Positions 1 through 11,895 of a stretch of 64,000 nucleotides of DNA are shown in pieces. The stretch is from Sceloporus undulatus (lineage: Eukaryota > Chordata > Lepidosauria > Squamata > Phrynosomatidae). Both the position numbers and the translations under genes were made by a program. Where the stretch lies: the NCBI RefSeq assembly GCF_019175285.1, contig NC_056523.1, positions 125,146,828 through 125,210,827 on the forward strand, written 5' to 3'. Position 1 is the first letter of the stretch, and the number at the start of each line of letters is the position of its first letter. The notes beneath the pieces are model-generated. The model ran no database searches. It was given only the letters and a program-made list of their open reading frames with translations, and was not told where the DNA came from.

Positions 1-307
1 ATGTCATCAAAGCATGTGTAAACCATAGTGACAACAAAAGTACCCGTATGGTCCCTCCAGATGTTTAGGTAAAGAGAATACAACTAACAGCATCCATGGT
101 CATTGGAAAAGATGGTCACGGTGGATTGAATGGCAGATGGAATAAAACATCTCGGAGGGTCTCGAATCTGCTTCAAGTGCTACTTTTGGGGGTATTAGTT
201 AACAACACGATGAAAATGATATCCACAGTGTAATGCAGCAGCTTGAAAAAAGCCCAATTTTTTCTTATGATTCGGCCTGCACCAATATCAGTATAGTAAA
301 GTGGCTA
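1..307. other. No recognised feature
   Basis: AT-rich, non-coding by inspection. I see no gene, RNA or repeat family that I can name. Confidence 0.5.
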
Positions 308-564
308 CACTGGGCGTACGAAATTAATTCGTTAAGCCGGCTACGTTCGTTAAACGATAATTTCGAAACCCGAAAAAGGATTTTCCGTTAGAGCTGGGAA
401 AGCCGCTCAGCCGCGCTTTTGCGTTTGGAATTTCGCGCCGAAATAAAATTTCGTAAACCCAAAAAATAAATTTCGTAACCCGGAAACAGTTTTTTCCCAA
501 ATCTAACGTTTTGAATCCGGAAAATTTCGTAACGCGGATCATTTCCTATCCCGGGTCACCACTG
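308..564. mobile_element. CpG-rich inverted-repeat element, copy 1
   Basis: About 257 bp built of recurring CCCGG and TTTCG/ACGAAAT words, with degenerate terminal inverted repeats (right end reads GGGTCACCACTG). It is the same family as 39,726-39,977, whose ends are better kept. No coding potential. It looks like a non-autonomous DNA transposon, but the superfamily is not clear. Confidence 0.6.
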
Positions 565-899
565 ATCTAGAGTGAGAGAAGTAATAGTACTACATCTATC
601 TGTTTGGTCGACCTCACCCTGATGCCTAGTTGGGCATCAAATCAAGGAAGGATGTGAAACAACCAGGAGGAGGTTTCCAGCGGAAGGCAACCAACATGGC
701 GAAAGGCTCTGGAACCCTGCCTTATTGGAGGAGGCAGCTTAGGGAGTTGAGTAGTGTAGCCTGGAGGGGTGGAAACGGAGTATGTTTACATCCTTGCCCC
801 TTGCGTGCCTGGGTATGCGTGGGTAGGTGTATGTGACGGGATGTTATTATTCGGATAATGGGCCGCAGTTTTGTGTTTTTCTGCTGCCTCCACTTAGGA
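565..899. other. No recognised feature
   Basis: Short spurious ORFs only. Nothing recognisable. Confidence 0.4.
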
Positions 900-1158
900 C
901 ATGGAACAATGGATTTTCAAACTACAGGTAAAGATCTTTCCACCTTCAGTATTAGGAGAACTTTCCTGATAGCAAGGGCAGTCCACCAGTGGACCACACT
1001 GCCACAGAATGTGGTGGATGTTTCCTTCTCTTGGGATATTTGGTTTAAACAACAGGTCTGGAAGGTGTTTTGACGTGGTATTCCTGACATGGCAGAGGGT
1101 TTGGACCTGGATTTGGCCCTTGAAGTCTCTTCCCAATCTTGATTCTGTGATTCTACAT
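900..1158 (+). mobile_element. CR1 LINE, 3' end fragment
   Basis: Translation resembles the CR1 3' end (STFSIRRTFLIARAV..W..LPQNVVD). It is followed by the family's terminal words near 1,125-1,157 (a diverged form of CTCTTCCAACTCTATGATTC). 5'-truncated as usual for CR1. Confidence 0.65.
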
Positions 1159-2984
1159 TATTCATCGGCAATTCAGCCGTTCCAAGAACTGTAGGTCCAG
1201 GCTCAGTTTCCTCCTGCCGAACTGAGCACATTCTGAGCTACATTAGCTCTTTCCTCACTACGACTGGCAGACGCTAGTCTCATTTAAATTCAGGGCCCAA
1301 TGAGCATCTCTTAGATAAGAAATATGTTTATTTAGAGAAAGGGATAATGCTGCCAGGGAAGAGATATCACCAGACATTTTCAGAAAATTTACTGTGTACG
1401 TGTGAAACTTCAATACAGTCTTTCTTTTTTTCCCTTTCACATGTCGGATTTTATGATTAGAATCTGTACAAGTTTGTGTCAAGCTTGAAGTTTTAGGCGG
1501 ATCTCGGGAGTTTACCCTCTCTCTGGCCCCCCTTCCCTCCACAACCTGCTGCAACAGTGTCCCTGTTTCCTTGTTCTTGGCTCTAATCCGAGAGTGTCTT
1601 GGACAAAGCTTTTAATTTTTTCTCCTCTCCCCAGCAATGATTTCTGTTCTCTCCTTAGGTCACATCTCTACAGTTCACACCCTTAGTCTCGCTGACCCAT
1701 CAGGAAATTGCCAAACTATCTAAATCCTTTCTGCCACCTGGCTTTTTGCTTTCCTCACGTTGCATTTCACTCCACTGCGCCTGTAATAACACAGATCAAA
1801 CCTTGGCAACAGGCAGCCCTTTGCATCGAAAGAAGAAATGTACACAGCCGTTCGAATGTGTGACTTACTTCCGCACCAGGGAAGGTGCTGCAGACATAGA
1901 TTGCCCTTATTTTCTATGCTGTTGAAGAGCCTGAGGTGAGGGCAACAATTTACCTTATCTTGGAGGTTTGCCAATGCTGAACAGGTCTAAATCTTCCTGA
2001 GCCCAATGAAGTTTATAATACTCAGCTTTGTGTATAGGATCCAGCAGTTTGGCGTTAAGTCTAGAAGAGTATACCAAAAATAAGGTTGATGCATCCTGAG
2101 TGGGAGGCCCTGGATCTATAACCTAGTCCAGTGCAAATGTGGTGCAAGTGTCTGGGACAGTAAGCAGTTCTGCTTGTAGTCACTGCACACAGTTATGTGC
2201 ACATGGGGCCATCCTGTTTACCAAAAAATGAGAAGCGATAGGGAACTAACTGGTGATCAAATCCCCTTGGCTTTAAGCATGTGTCGCACACCTTTTCCCG
2301 ATTATGCTGACATGGTCGTAGTTTTGCTGTCCACAGCAGTTCTTAAGGACCCATTTGCCAGATCTTCCACTTTCTTTTAGGTCTGGGGTTGATGACCCCT
2401 CATGTGAGCCTCATGTGGCTTCGTTAGGTCTTTGAATGAATCACATTTACTCCACTCCTACCTTGTTCTCCAGGACAGCCTCCTCCAGTTGACAACTGGT
2501 TTGAATCATGATGCCTTAGTTCTGCCCCAAAAAGCTGCTACAATAGACGGGAACTCTGAGACTGCTCCGGAAACTGAATTATTTAATTGGAAGAGAAAAC
2601 TGCTGTGCATCCACAGGTGATCCTAGACTTTCTGTGTAATTGCTTAAGTCATGTGCTCTCCAGACCACCCATGCCACTTGCTGAACACACTCTCTTCTTT
2701 TTTAAAAAAATTAAAACATTATTGATATTGCACCCCATACCTTCCTTCTCATTCCAATTTTTTGGAACTAAGTAGAGGCAGTCCTGGTGTATGTACTGTG
2801 AATGCAGGAGTGACTGGGGAATGATCGTGGATTCTTCAGGTAAGTGGTGGAAATCCTGGAGATGCTGCCATGTAAAATCAACAATACTGTACTGGGCTGA
2901 CTAGAAGAATGGCTGATGAGGAGGAGGAAGCAGAGGAGAATATTTATTTATATCCTGATTTTTTCCTAGTTTAGGACTAAAAAA
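1159..2984. other. Non-coding stretch, nothing recognised
   Basis: No gene, RNA or named repeat seen. ORFs here are short and unlike known proteins. Confidence 0.4.
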
Positions 2985-3512
2985 AATCCCATGGGCGGCT
3001 TGCACCCGCCCCTTTCCCCAACGGATCAGGGCCTGAGCTGCCACAGCGGCAGCCCCAGAGGCCCCAATCCATTGCTTTTCCTGGCCTTGGTGAAGCTGCA
3101 AAAGGCCACTTCCCCGCAGCCTGGAAAGAGGTGTCCTTGGGGCTTCATGGCCCAAGGACACCCCAACAGCGGCGGGGAGAGAGAGAAAGGGGCCACTCAG
3201 CCCCTTTCTTTCTGTATTGCTGGCACGGCCGTTTAAAGGCCACGTCAGCAATATGCACAGCAGAAGGAACTCCAAAACGGAGCTCCTTCTGCCGCCACTG
3301 AAAGGGCGCCACAAGCACCCTTCAGCGGTGCCAAGACATAATGGCCACGCCATGCCGTTTGGACACAACGCAGCCATTAAGTCAAAATGGCGGCACCCGT
3401 GTGAGCAGGGCACCGCCATTTTGTACGTACTCTGTATGTACTAGGGTTGCGGGCATCTAAAAAGAGATGCCCCCAGGCAACTCTAGTATGGCCCATCTGG
3501 ACAGGGCCATAG
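2985..3512. mobile_element. GC-rich Harbinger-like element with central hairpin
   Basis: CpG-containing block with a 39-bp imperfect palindrome at 3,384-3,422 (AAAATGGCGGCACCC, 9-base loop, GGGCACCGCCATTTT). The right end reads CTGGACAGGGCCA, like the ends of the better-preserved copies at 26,216-26,526 and 44,948-45,287. The left end is unclear. The 172-aa antisense ORF across it is not a gene. Confidence 0.55.
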
Positions 3513-4317
3513 TTACAACACAACACTATCAGCAACTGCTATGTGGTGCTGCCCTTGAACAGGAACTCCATCTGGTGGAAAATGCAGCAACCATTCGGGT
3601 TTTGAGTCTCTAGAACCAGTTCTGTTTCATCTGCATTAGCTCCCACTTCATTTTCAGACATATTCCAACAGACTCATTAATACTCATCAGGCCCTAAATA
3701 TACTGAGATCAAATTACCCAAAGAACCCAGTTTTTCTCTGAAACTGGGTACACAAGCCATTCCCCATCTGAGCTGCTGCTCCATTTTCTTTTGACCCATC
3801 ACAGCTGTGCTTGGTAGGAACACAAAAGCAACACTTTTTTTTTGTAGAAGTACCCATGCTGCAGAACTAAACTTCAAAAAGCAAGGAGGAGGAAGAAGGA
3901 GAAGAAGATTTGGTTGCTCCACCTCATTTTATGAAGGTGGAAATACTTTATTATCCCATTCTGTTTTTAATGTTATACTTTTCTGCTGTGATTATGCTGT
4001 TTTTAAAGTGAGCCAGTTGTTTTATGTTCCTCTTGTACTGCAGTTTTATTTTGGGGGTTTTAATCTAGAAAGTGCCTTGGGCACCAAAAGCCAGAAGATA
4101 TTTTCTAAAATAAATGTTAAAAAATTAAGCATCATATTCAGGCCCAGTCTAAATGTTTGAATAGTTAAAGAACAGCCTAATGAAAAGCACAGGATAGTAA
4201 CCCAGCCTGTAATGGTTGTAACTCTATCATGAACAATTGGGACAAGCTGAACCTCTTCAGGTAAGGATGCAATAGGCATACTAATAGAGTAAGTTGATGA
4301 AGACACTATTGGCATTC
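3513..4317. other. Non-coding stretch, nothing recognised
   Basis: No named feature found. Confidence 0.4.
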
Positions 4318-6037
4318 AGGAGCAAAAGCAGACCTCCTCTCTGTCTAGCTATCGTCCGATTTCTCTTCTCCCCTTTCTTTCTAAAGTTTTGGAACGGGTT
4401 GTCTATTCGCGCTGTCTTGAGTTTCTTGAAGCCAATTCCATCCTTGATCCCTTTCAGTCTGGCTTCCGCCCAAGGCATTCTACAGAGACAGCTCTCACTA
4501 AGATCTCGAATGACCTTTTACAGGCCAAGGCTAATGGCCTTTACTCTGTTCTCATTCTTCTCGATCTGTCTGCAGCCTTTGACACTGTTGATCACTGTCT
4601 TCTAGTTGACATACTCTCTGACCTTGGGTTCTCAGACTCTGTTCTCGACTGGTTTCGATCTTACTTGTCTGGCAGATCTTTTGCAGTAGTTGCAGGGGGT
4701 CAGACTTCTTCTCCTGTTCCCTTATCTGTTGGAGTTCCCCAGGGCTCTGTTCTGGGTCCCCTTCTGTTTTCTCTCTACACACTGTCCTTAGGAAAACTCA
4801 TTAGCTCTTTTGGCTTTTCCTACCATCTGTATGCCGATGACACCCAACTGTATCTTTCTGCCCCTGACCTTTCTCCAAGGCTTGAACAGCAAGTCTCATC
4901 TTGCCTTACAGCTGTCTCACAGTGGATGCGCCATCGGCGTTTGAAGCTCAACATGTCCAAGACGGAGCTTCTTGTCTTTCCTCCTAAGCCCAACCTTCAA
5001 CACTCCTTTTCTGTCTCTGTGGACAACATTTCCATTCAACCAGTCCAGCAAGCCCGCAGTCTTGGCTTTATCTTTGACTCTTCTCTGTCGTGTATCCCTC
5101 AGATCCAGACCACAGCCAAGGCTTGTAGATTCTTTTTGTACAATATTGCCAAAATCCGACCATATCTCACTGCCTCTACTGCCAAGATCCTGGTCCATGC
5201 CCTAGTGATCTCACGACTGGATTACTGTAATGTCCTCCTGGCTGGGCTTCCTTTTTCTTACCTCCGTCCTTTAATCTCTGTCCAGCATTCAGCTGCACGC
5301 ATTATCACTTCCACCCACCGCTCTGACCACATCTCTCCTGTGTTGGCATCCCTTCACTGGCTCCCTCTCCCTTTCCGCATTCAGTATAAGCTCCTGCTGT
5401 CGACATTCAAAGCCCTCCATGGACTGGCCCCTCCCTACTTATCAGACCTTCTTTCTCCTCACCTTCCCACCAGGGCCCTCCGTTCTGGTAGTCAAGGTCT
5501 GCTGTCTCAGCCCAGGATTTCCTCTGCCCCATCCCGGATTCGCCCCTTTTCACTTGCTGCCCCTCACTCCTGGAACCTTCTTCCTCCACAAGCAAGAGCC
5601 ATCACTTCTTTAACCAGCTTCAAAACGGAGCTGAAAACCATCCTATTCAGAGAAGCCTTCCCAGGCATCGCATAATTGTCGCTTACTATCTGATGTTCTG
5701 TTGTTGGCTGTTTATCGATCCATTTCCTGTATTCCTATGTACTGTATATGTATTATCCTACTTGTGATTATGTATTTTCCCTGGATAATGATTAACCATC
5801 CATTATGAAGCCTTGCCCTCCCTCCAGTCCATCTGCCTTGGTCCAGGCCTCGGAGGTTGAGAGGAACTGCTGGACCTCTTACCCTTTCTCGTCACCACTC
5901 CCTTCTCCTTCTGTATCATGTCTTTTTTAGATTGTAAGCCTGAGGGCAGGGAACCGTCTAACTAAAAAGATTGCATGTACAGCGCTGTGTAAATTTACAG
6001 CGCTTCATAAATAAAGGTTAATAATAATAATAATAAC
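4318..6037 (+). mobile_element. L2-like LINE, 5'-truncated, with uninterrupted ORF
   Basis: Retrotransposon of the L2/CR1 clade, cut at its 5' end inside the reverse transcriptase. The reading frame is open from about 4,330 to the stop at 5,675 (over 440 codons). It carries [20 protein letters not shown], motif [25 protein letters not shown], the catalytic YADD in [11 protein letters not shown], and the typical C-terminal part ([37 protein letters not shown]). The 3' UTR runs to a (TAA)n tail at about 6,013-6,037. No stop or frameshift was seen, so the copy is young or its family was recently active. It cannot move by itself because the 5' part with the endonuclease is missing. Confidence 0.9.
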
Positions 6038-6127
6038 ATAGGAGCACCCCTAAATTACAATCCTACTGCTTCAGGGAGACATCAATTCCTTCTAGAGCAA
6101 ATTGGAGGATGCCTTCAACCACCAATG

Positions 6128-6368
6128 TGCATGTGTATTGTTTGCCTTCATGTCGTTTCCAACTTATGGCGACCCTAAGGAGACCCTATCACAGGATGTT
6201 CTTGGCAAGTTTCTTCAGAGGGAGTTTGCCATTGCCATCCTTTGAAGATTAGAGACTGTGACTTGCCCAAAATCACCCAATGGGTTTTCATGGCTGAATG
6301 GGGATTTGATCCCTGCTCTCCAGAGTCAAAGTCTATGCTGAAACTACTATACCATGCTGACTCCCTTC
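6128..6368 (-). mobile_element. tRNA-derived SINE, antisense
   Basis: Reverse complement of the (ACA)n-tailed SINE found many times here. Its tail-proximal part reads GCCTTCATGTCGTTTCCAAC, and the tRNA-like head ends near 6,368 with an altered B box (GGGATTTGATCCC). Confidence 0.8.
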
Positions 6369-7251
6369 AACGACCAATATTTCTATCTTATCTAGTTAAT
6401 CAATGGCCAAATTAAAAACTTCCCTCAGGCCTAGGTTCAAGATGTAGGGAGGCTAGAGGAAGAAGGAAGGTGTTTGTGGTATTAAAGAATCTGAGGCTGA
6501 AAACTCTTTGAGACAGTTAACATGCCTCAGAATTGCAAGCTGGCTTATCTCCTCCTGGGTCTGGTTATTTCTCAATGCTTTCCTAGCCAGAGATGTAGGA
6601 AGATTTGAGGAGATACCAGAACCTTCACCTTCTGAACATATAACATTTATAAATTTTAGACACTTTGCAGAACTGACTTTCAGATCATATGACTGCTGCT
6701 GTTACTATTTCAAAACATTTAATTTAGGTTAAAAACCCCATACAGGGGAATTAAAACTAGAATATTAGCCTCACTTTGGACTAAAATAGCTTTGATTGTT
6801 CAAAGTGTCCCCAGGCAGGTGTTCCTCTTTGAAAGAGATTTATCCATTTGATCCTCGAAGAGCAGCCCTGATAAAAGGGATTTGTTTGAACTCAGCTTTC
6901 TAGATATTTGTACATATGAGTATAAAAGCCTTGCATTTGCTTTCTTTTTAAAAGCCCCTGGATACACTCACATATGGACAATATCTGTTTTTAGTCATCA
7001 GCTGCCCGTTTCACATTATTTCTAGGTTTTATTTGGAGACAGATTGATTGTATGCAAGTTGCAATCCTTTATAATGCAACCGAGTAAAACTAACATAAAA
7101 TATTATCTCTGAATGTTATAAATTTACTATTAGGATAAGAGTTCCTGCTTTTGTGTTCTGTACTGATTTGATTTGATTTACATCTTTCTCCCCAGAAGAG
7201 ACTGAAGGTGGCATGCAGTTAAAGCATAAAGTATATAAAAGCATAAAAAAG
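6369..7251. other. Non-coding stretch, nothing recognised
   Basis: AT-rich; no gene or named repeat. Confidence 0.4.
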
Positions 7252-7838
7252 CAGGGCCATTCAGTCCATCCCAGTGCCATGCAGGAAGACACAATCAGAA
7301 TATTCACAACAGATGGCCATCCAGCTGTTTAAAAACCTCCAAAGAAGTAGACTCTGAGGCAGTGTATTCCACAGTCAAACAGCTCTTACTGTCAGGAAGT
7401 TCTTCCCATAGTTTTGGTGGCAGTAGTTTGAATCCATTGTTTCATGCCCTAGTTTCTGAAGCAGCAGAAAACAAGTTTGTGTCATCTTAAAGATGGCATC
7501 CCTTCAAATATTTAAACACAGCTGTCATGTCACCTCTTACCCTTTTCTTCTCTACACTAAACATGCCCAGCTCTCCTCATAGGGCATGGTTTCTAGACTT
7601 TTCACCATTTTGGTTGCCCTCCTCTGGACACACACCACCTTGTCAATATCCCTCTTAAACGGTGGTGCCCAGAACTGACACAGTATTCCAGGTGAGGTCT
7701 GACCAAAGCAGAATAGGGTGGGCACTATTACTTCCCTTAATTTAGATGCTACACCCCTGTTGATGCAGCCTAAGTTCATATTGCCTTTTTTAGCTTCTAC
7801 ATCATACTATTGACTCATGTTTAGCTTGTGATCTACTG

Positions 7839-8669
7839 GGGGGCCATTCAGACTACCTTTTACCCCAGATGAGGAACCAAATTATGAACGTGAAGTTCAT
7901 ATTCGCCCTGAATCTCCCACAAGCGAATCCGAGGCTTCCTTAGTGCGGGTCATTTGGAAGCAGGGTAAAAGCTGTATCTTTTTTTTTAAATGGGTTAGGT
8001 GAATATGAACTTGCCCCTGATCATGATCGGGTCAAGTTCAAGGGAGGGATTTAGGGCAGAGGGAGGGCAGAGGGCGGAACTGGAGAAAGGGTGGCAAGAG
8101 TGATGGAGGAGGAGGAGGAGGATGAAGGAGCTGGGGGCATTCTGGCATTCTGAGGTGAGAAATTTATTATTATTATTATTATTAGTGTATGAGGCATTCT
8201 GGGGTGGCAAGAAGGGAGGGTGCAGGATGCAGAGATGGCATTAGATTGCATTTTGGGGGTTGAAAACAGGGTCAAGGAAAGATCCATAACTTGCAGTGAC
8301 CAAATACCCACAACACACACACACAGAGAGAGGAGGTTTTTAAATTTGACAAAATGTGCGCATACTGGTGCCTGTTTTTTTTTTTAAAAAAGGAGGGGGG
8401 AAAGGGGGAAATCACCCATCCGGTTGCCCAGTTGCTGTAAGAAACGTCACCTTGATGAACGCAGAAGAGAATTTGATTGATAGCAAAGGAGCCATTTTTA
8501 AACCGGTTCAGCAAATGAGAACTCTCCCCAGAGCTGCATGGCATTCAGAGTTAAATTACCCTGAGGTAAATAGTGGCACTTGCTTCCGGAGAGATTCGGG
8601 GGGGGGGGAGGAGATCCAGATCTACCCAGTTCCATCCAGTGCAAATAGCTCAGTATGAATGGAGCCTAA
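7839..8669. mobile_element. Non-autonomous DNA element (GGGGCCATTCAGAC family), copy 1
   Basis: About 830 bp inserted in the antisense CR1. It starts GGGGCCATTCAGAC, ends near ATGAATGGAGCC, and shares internal blocks with 10,470-11,394 (TCATGATCGGGTCAAGTTCA, GGGAGGGATTTAGG). It contains (GGA)n and (TTA)n tracts. No protein seen. Confidence 0.7.
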
Positions 8670-8714
8670 GATTCCTAGATCCCTTTCACATGTACTGTTG
8701 TCAAGCAGGTGTCC

Positions 8715-9300
8715 CCAGTGGCATCACTAGGGTGGTGCAGGAGGTGCAGCCCGCACCAGGTGATACCCTAAGGGGGGGTTACACCACTGCTCCTCACACA
8801 CCTGTATTTTGGCAGAAACATTGTTGCATTTGCCTGTATCTCTTTAAAATGCTTTAAGAGATGGTGGGAGTGAGATCAAGCTCAGTAGGAGAAGAAAGGA
8901 GGGCTTCCAGAATTTTTAAAAATCCTATGGGAAGAGGTGGAATATAAATAAATAAATACTATTATTATTATAAAATTAAAATTTCAATTATTTTTTAAAT
9001 ATTATTTTGAAAATAAATATTCTTTTAAATTTTTCTTTAAAAATATTACATTTCAACTAAATCTTCACAATGTATATGTAAATACATTTAGGTTATGCGT
9101 ATGATATTGTAATTTGAAGATATAATTTTAATTTTGCTAGTTGTTTATGTCACAACTATTAACACTACATTCATATGGGAATTGTGATTTACGAGTAACA
9201 TTAGTGCAAAAAAGCATTACTAAGAATTCTGTATGGTGGGAAATGGGAGGAAGTCAATTGGGGAGGGGTGACACCTTGCATTCCCATACCAGGTGACACC
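8715..9300. mobile_element. Unclassified insertion in CR1
   Basis: Interrupts the antisense CR1 in the context CAGGTGTCCCC / CAGATGTCCCCC, which may be a target-site duplication of about 14 bp. It starts AGTGGCATCACTAGGGTGG and holds an AT-rich middle with (TTA)n. Family not recognised. Confidence 0.45.
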
Positions 9301-9385
9301 AGCCAGATGTCCCCCATCCTATATCTGTGCAGTTCATTTTTTTCTGCCTAAGTGTAGTACCTTTCATTTCTTCCTGTCTTCAAGG

Positions 9386-10207
9386 AACCGACTAAAGGCA
9401 GTATCTCTTGCCCTTCCAACAACACCACACTGGTTGTTTTACCACTCCTCCTTTGCACCCTCTAATGGCCAAATCCTCCCACTGTAGAACTGAAGGCATC
9501 AAAAGCCCCAAGGTTTTCCCTGAAGAGGACGTTCCAAATGACATTCAATAATATATGAAGGAGAGAGAGAGACAAAGTGAAATTAATATTTTTAAAACTG
9601 AGTTAATATAATAAATTCTATATTTAATTTCCAGAAACGGGAATCTCTACCTCACAAGGGCTTGACTCAGGTTGTAAACAAACCTTGGGTGCCTGTGTTC
9701 TCTCCTCCCATTGCACACTCCAATTAGCTACTTCCTCTTTAACTCAAACCTGAATTTGCCAGTACATTCAAAGCAGCAAGCTATTTTATAGCAGCTCTAC
9801 AAACTAGACTTGCAAAGCATGGTTAAACATTGCTATGCAATCCTACTTACCAGTAAGGCATGGCATCATTAATGCTGATATTGATATTGATCTAGCATAA
9901 GTAAGCCTTTTAATAAAAATGAACAAATTGAGTCAGTGCAAGTGAGACAGATGTACGCCTGGTCAGTTGAAAGGTAGATAAGGGAATAGGGATTCAGCCT
10001 ATGTTGGAAGGGGTTACATTCCTCCTGGAGATACAGGTTTAAAGTAGGGTGGGGAGGCTCCAGCAGGAAGTCCTGAGCCTCAATGCCCAAGTTTCTGTTG
10101 TAGCTGGGAGTTCCTTTGGACAGTTACTGCTAGTGCAGCAACTGTGCCTGGTCCTGGAGATGTCTGCACTGGCCATGGTGGCATATGCCTTAGTTCCATC
10201 CTGCTTG
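9386..10207. other. Non-coding stretch, nothing recognised
   Basis: No named feature. Confidence 0.4.
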
Positions 10208-10215
10208 GATTAGTC

Positions 10216-10391
10216 CAGTGCTTCTCAATTATTTTCTGTCATGCCCCCCCCCCCCAGGAAGAAGAAACCATTTTGTGCCCCCCCGCAACTTTAAAAATTT
10301 CATTTGGTCAATAAAATTGGTCAAACAAGCCCCTCTTAAGGGGCCTCGCCCCCCCCCGGGGGGGGCGCGTCCCACTATTTGAGAAGTACTG
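10216..10391. mobile_element. hAT-type MITE with perfect 8-bp target duplication
   Basis: 176 bp with terminal inverted repeats CAGTGCTTCTCAATTATT and, at the far end, CAGTACTTCTCAAATAGT (read inward). It is flanked on both sides by GATTAGTC (10,208-10,215 and 10,392-10,399), the 8-bp duplication typical of hAT. The centre has long C and G runs that form a hairpin. Confidence 0.9.
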
Positions 10392-10469
10392 GATTAGTCT
10401 AACACACTGTGTGGAAAACACTCAGAAACTTCAGTTTGTTCCAAAAGCTGCAGCTGCATTGTTAACTCA

Positions 10470-11394
10470 GGGGCCATTCAGACTACTGTTTGCACAGAAT
10501 TATAACCCGGATTAAAAATGGGAAGTTCCCATTGGTGCCGGTTTTTACACAACTGGATCAGGGTCTTGCACACCAGATCAAGGGCAAATCCCCCTTAGAG
10601 CGGATTTGCCGAAAGTGGATTATTTCCTGTTTCTTTTTGGAAAACCTGTTTCTTCCCTGTGAACTTGGGCCCAGTCATGATCGGGTCAAGTTCAGGGGAG
10701 GGATTTAGGTCAGAGGTCGGGTGGAACATGCCTCCCCTCTCGCACCGGCTTTTTGCAAGTGGCTTTTTCTCTCTTTTTTGGTAATTTTTATTTTTGACAG
10801 ATTATGCGAATGCTTGTGTTACATATATTTCCCTTTCAATTTGGCAAATTGATACTGCGTGAATCCTTGTGCTACATATATGTGGGAAACAGAGGGAAAG
10901 CAAAGGATGAAAAGGAGGAGAGAAGGAGAGATGGCATTCTGGGATGGCAAATGGAGGGAAAGCAGAAGATGCAAAGGAGGAGAGAAGGAGAGATGGCATT
11001 CTGGGATGGCAAACAGAGGGAAAGCAGAGGATGCAAAGGGGGGGAATCTGAAATGACCCAAAGGCACACAACACATGTACTTACACATACAAGTTGACAG
11101 AATATGTGAACGCTGCCTCCAGTTTTTTTTTTAAATAGGAGGGGGGAAAGCACCCATTCCATTGGCCAGTGGTTGTAGGACACATTGCCTTTGACAAAAG
11201 CGGAGGTGAATTTGATTGACAACAAAGGAGGCTCCATTTTAAAGTGCTACTGCACATGTGAACTTCAGCAGAACAAATTGCATCGATCAAGGCAAAGGGT
11301 AATGGGAACTTCTTTCCAGGGAGATTCGATACCGGCTTACCCAATTCGACTTGGTACCACCCAGGGCAAATTCCCCAGTGAGAATGGGGCCTCA
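10470..11394. mobile_element. Non-autonomous DNA element (GGGGCCATTCAGAC family), copy 2
   Basis: About 925 bp, same family as 7,839-8,669. Inverted termini GGGGCCATTCAGAC and, read inward, GGCCCCATTCTCAC; flanking TCA on both sides may be a 3-bp target duplication. It contains a 63-bp tandem minisatellite (about 10,892-11,040). Confidence 0.75.
10892..11040. repeat. 63-bp minisatellite, about 2.4 units
   Basis: Repeats of a unit containing GGAGAGATGGCATTCTGGGA and GGGAAAGCAGAGGATGCAAA, lying inside the DNA element copy 2. The related copy at 7.8-8.7 kb has only single, diverged versions of these words. Confidence 0.8.
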
Positions 11395-11439
11395 GTCTAC
11401 AGGGAACACACAACAGGGCGTTTCACCCTGAGGCTTCTG

Positions 11440-11895
11440 ATGCTTTCAAGTCTAGAGTTGGAGAATGTGACCATTAGAGGATTGAAACAGCTTCACAGGT
11501 TAGTGGTTTGTTTATGGGCCCAGTTCAAAGTGCTGGTTATGATCTATAAAGCCCTGTACAATTCAGGTCCATGTTGCCATATATTCTCCATATAAACTTG
11601 CCTAGTCCATGTACTATATACTATACAGTACAAGCCTTTCAATACAGGCCCTTCTTTCAGTACCACAGGCACATCTGGTGGCAATGTGAGAGAGGGCCTT
11701 GGTGCATTCTCTCTAAAACTTCCTCCTTAAGAAGGCTAAAACAGTGATGGCCTTCTATTGGCAGGCACATGCTTTTTCAAATGATGACAAGCTTTGTGGA
11801 ATTGACTAGTTTTTAAGAAAGGACTTTAAGGGGCTTTGTACTGTTTGAAACTGCTATTTATTCTTTTAATGTGTATGGCTAGTTTCATTTCATTT
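11440..11895 (+). mobile_element. L2-like LINE 3' fragment, decayed
   Basis: Broken C-terminal L2 coding sequence: WAQFKVLVMIYKAL is recognisable, followed by a diverged L2-type C-terminal part and an AT-rich 3' end. Confidence 0.6.

Larger units (their letters stand above)
7252..9385 (-). mobile_element. CR1 LINE 3' part, antisense, split by two insertions
   Basis: Three collinear CR1 pieces: 7,252-7,838, about 8,670-8,714 and about 9,301-9,385. They align in order with the antisense CR1 at 18,330-20,226 (for example CAGGAAGTTCTTCCC, TGGTGCCCAGAACTG, TCCTAGATCCCTTTC, TATATCTGTGCAG). The gaps between them are filled by two younger insertions. Confidence 0.75.

Noticed and set aside
2901-3419. 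172-codon antisense ORF
   Set aside because: Lies over a GC-rich non-autonomous transposon with a hairpin; no protein similarity noticed.
10892-11040. CRISPR-like direct repeats
   Set aside because: Adjacent minisatellite units without spacers in a vertebrate genome; not a CRISPR array.
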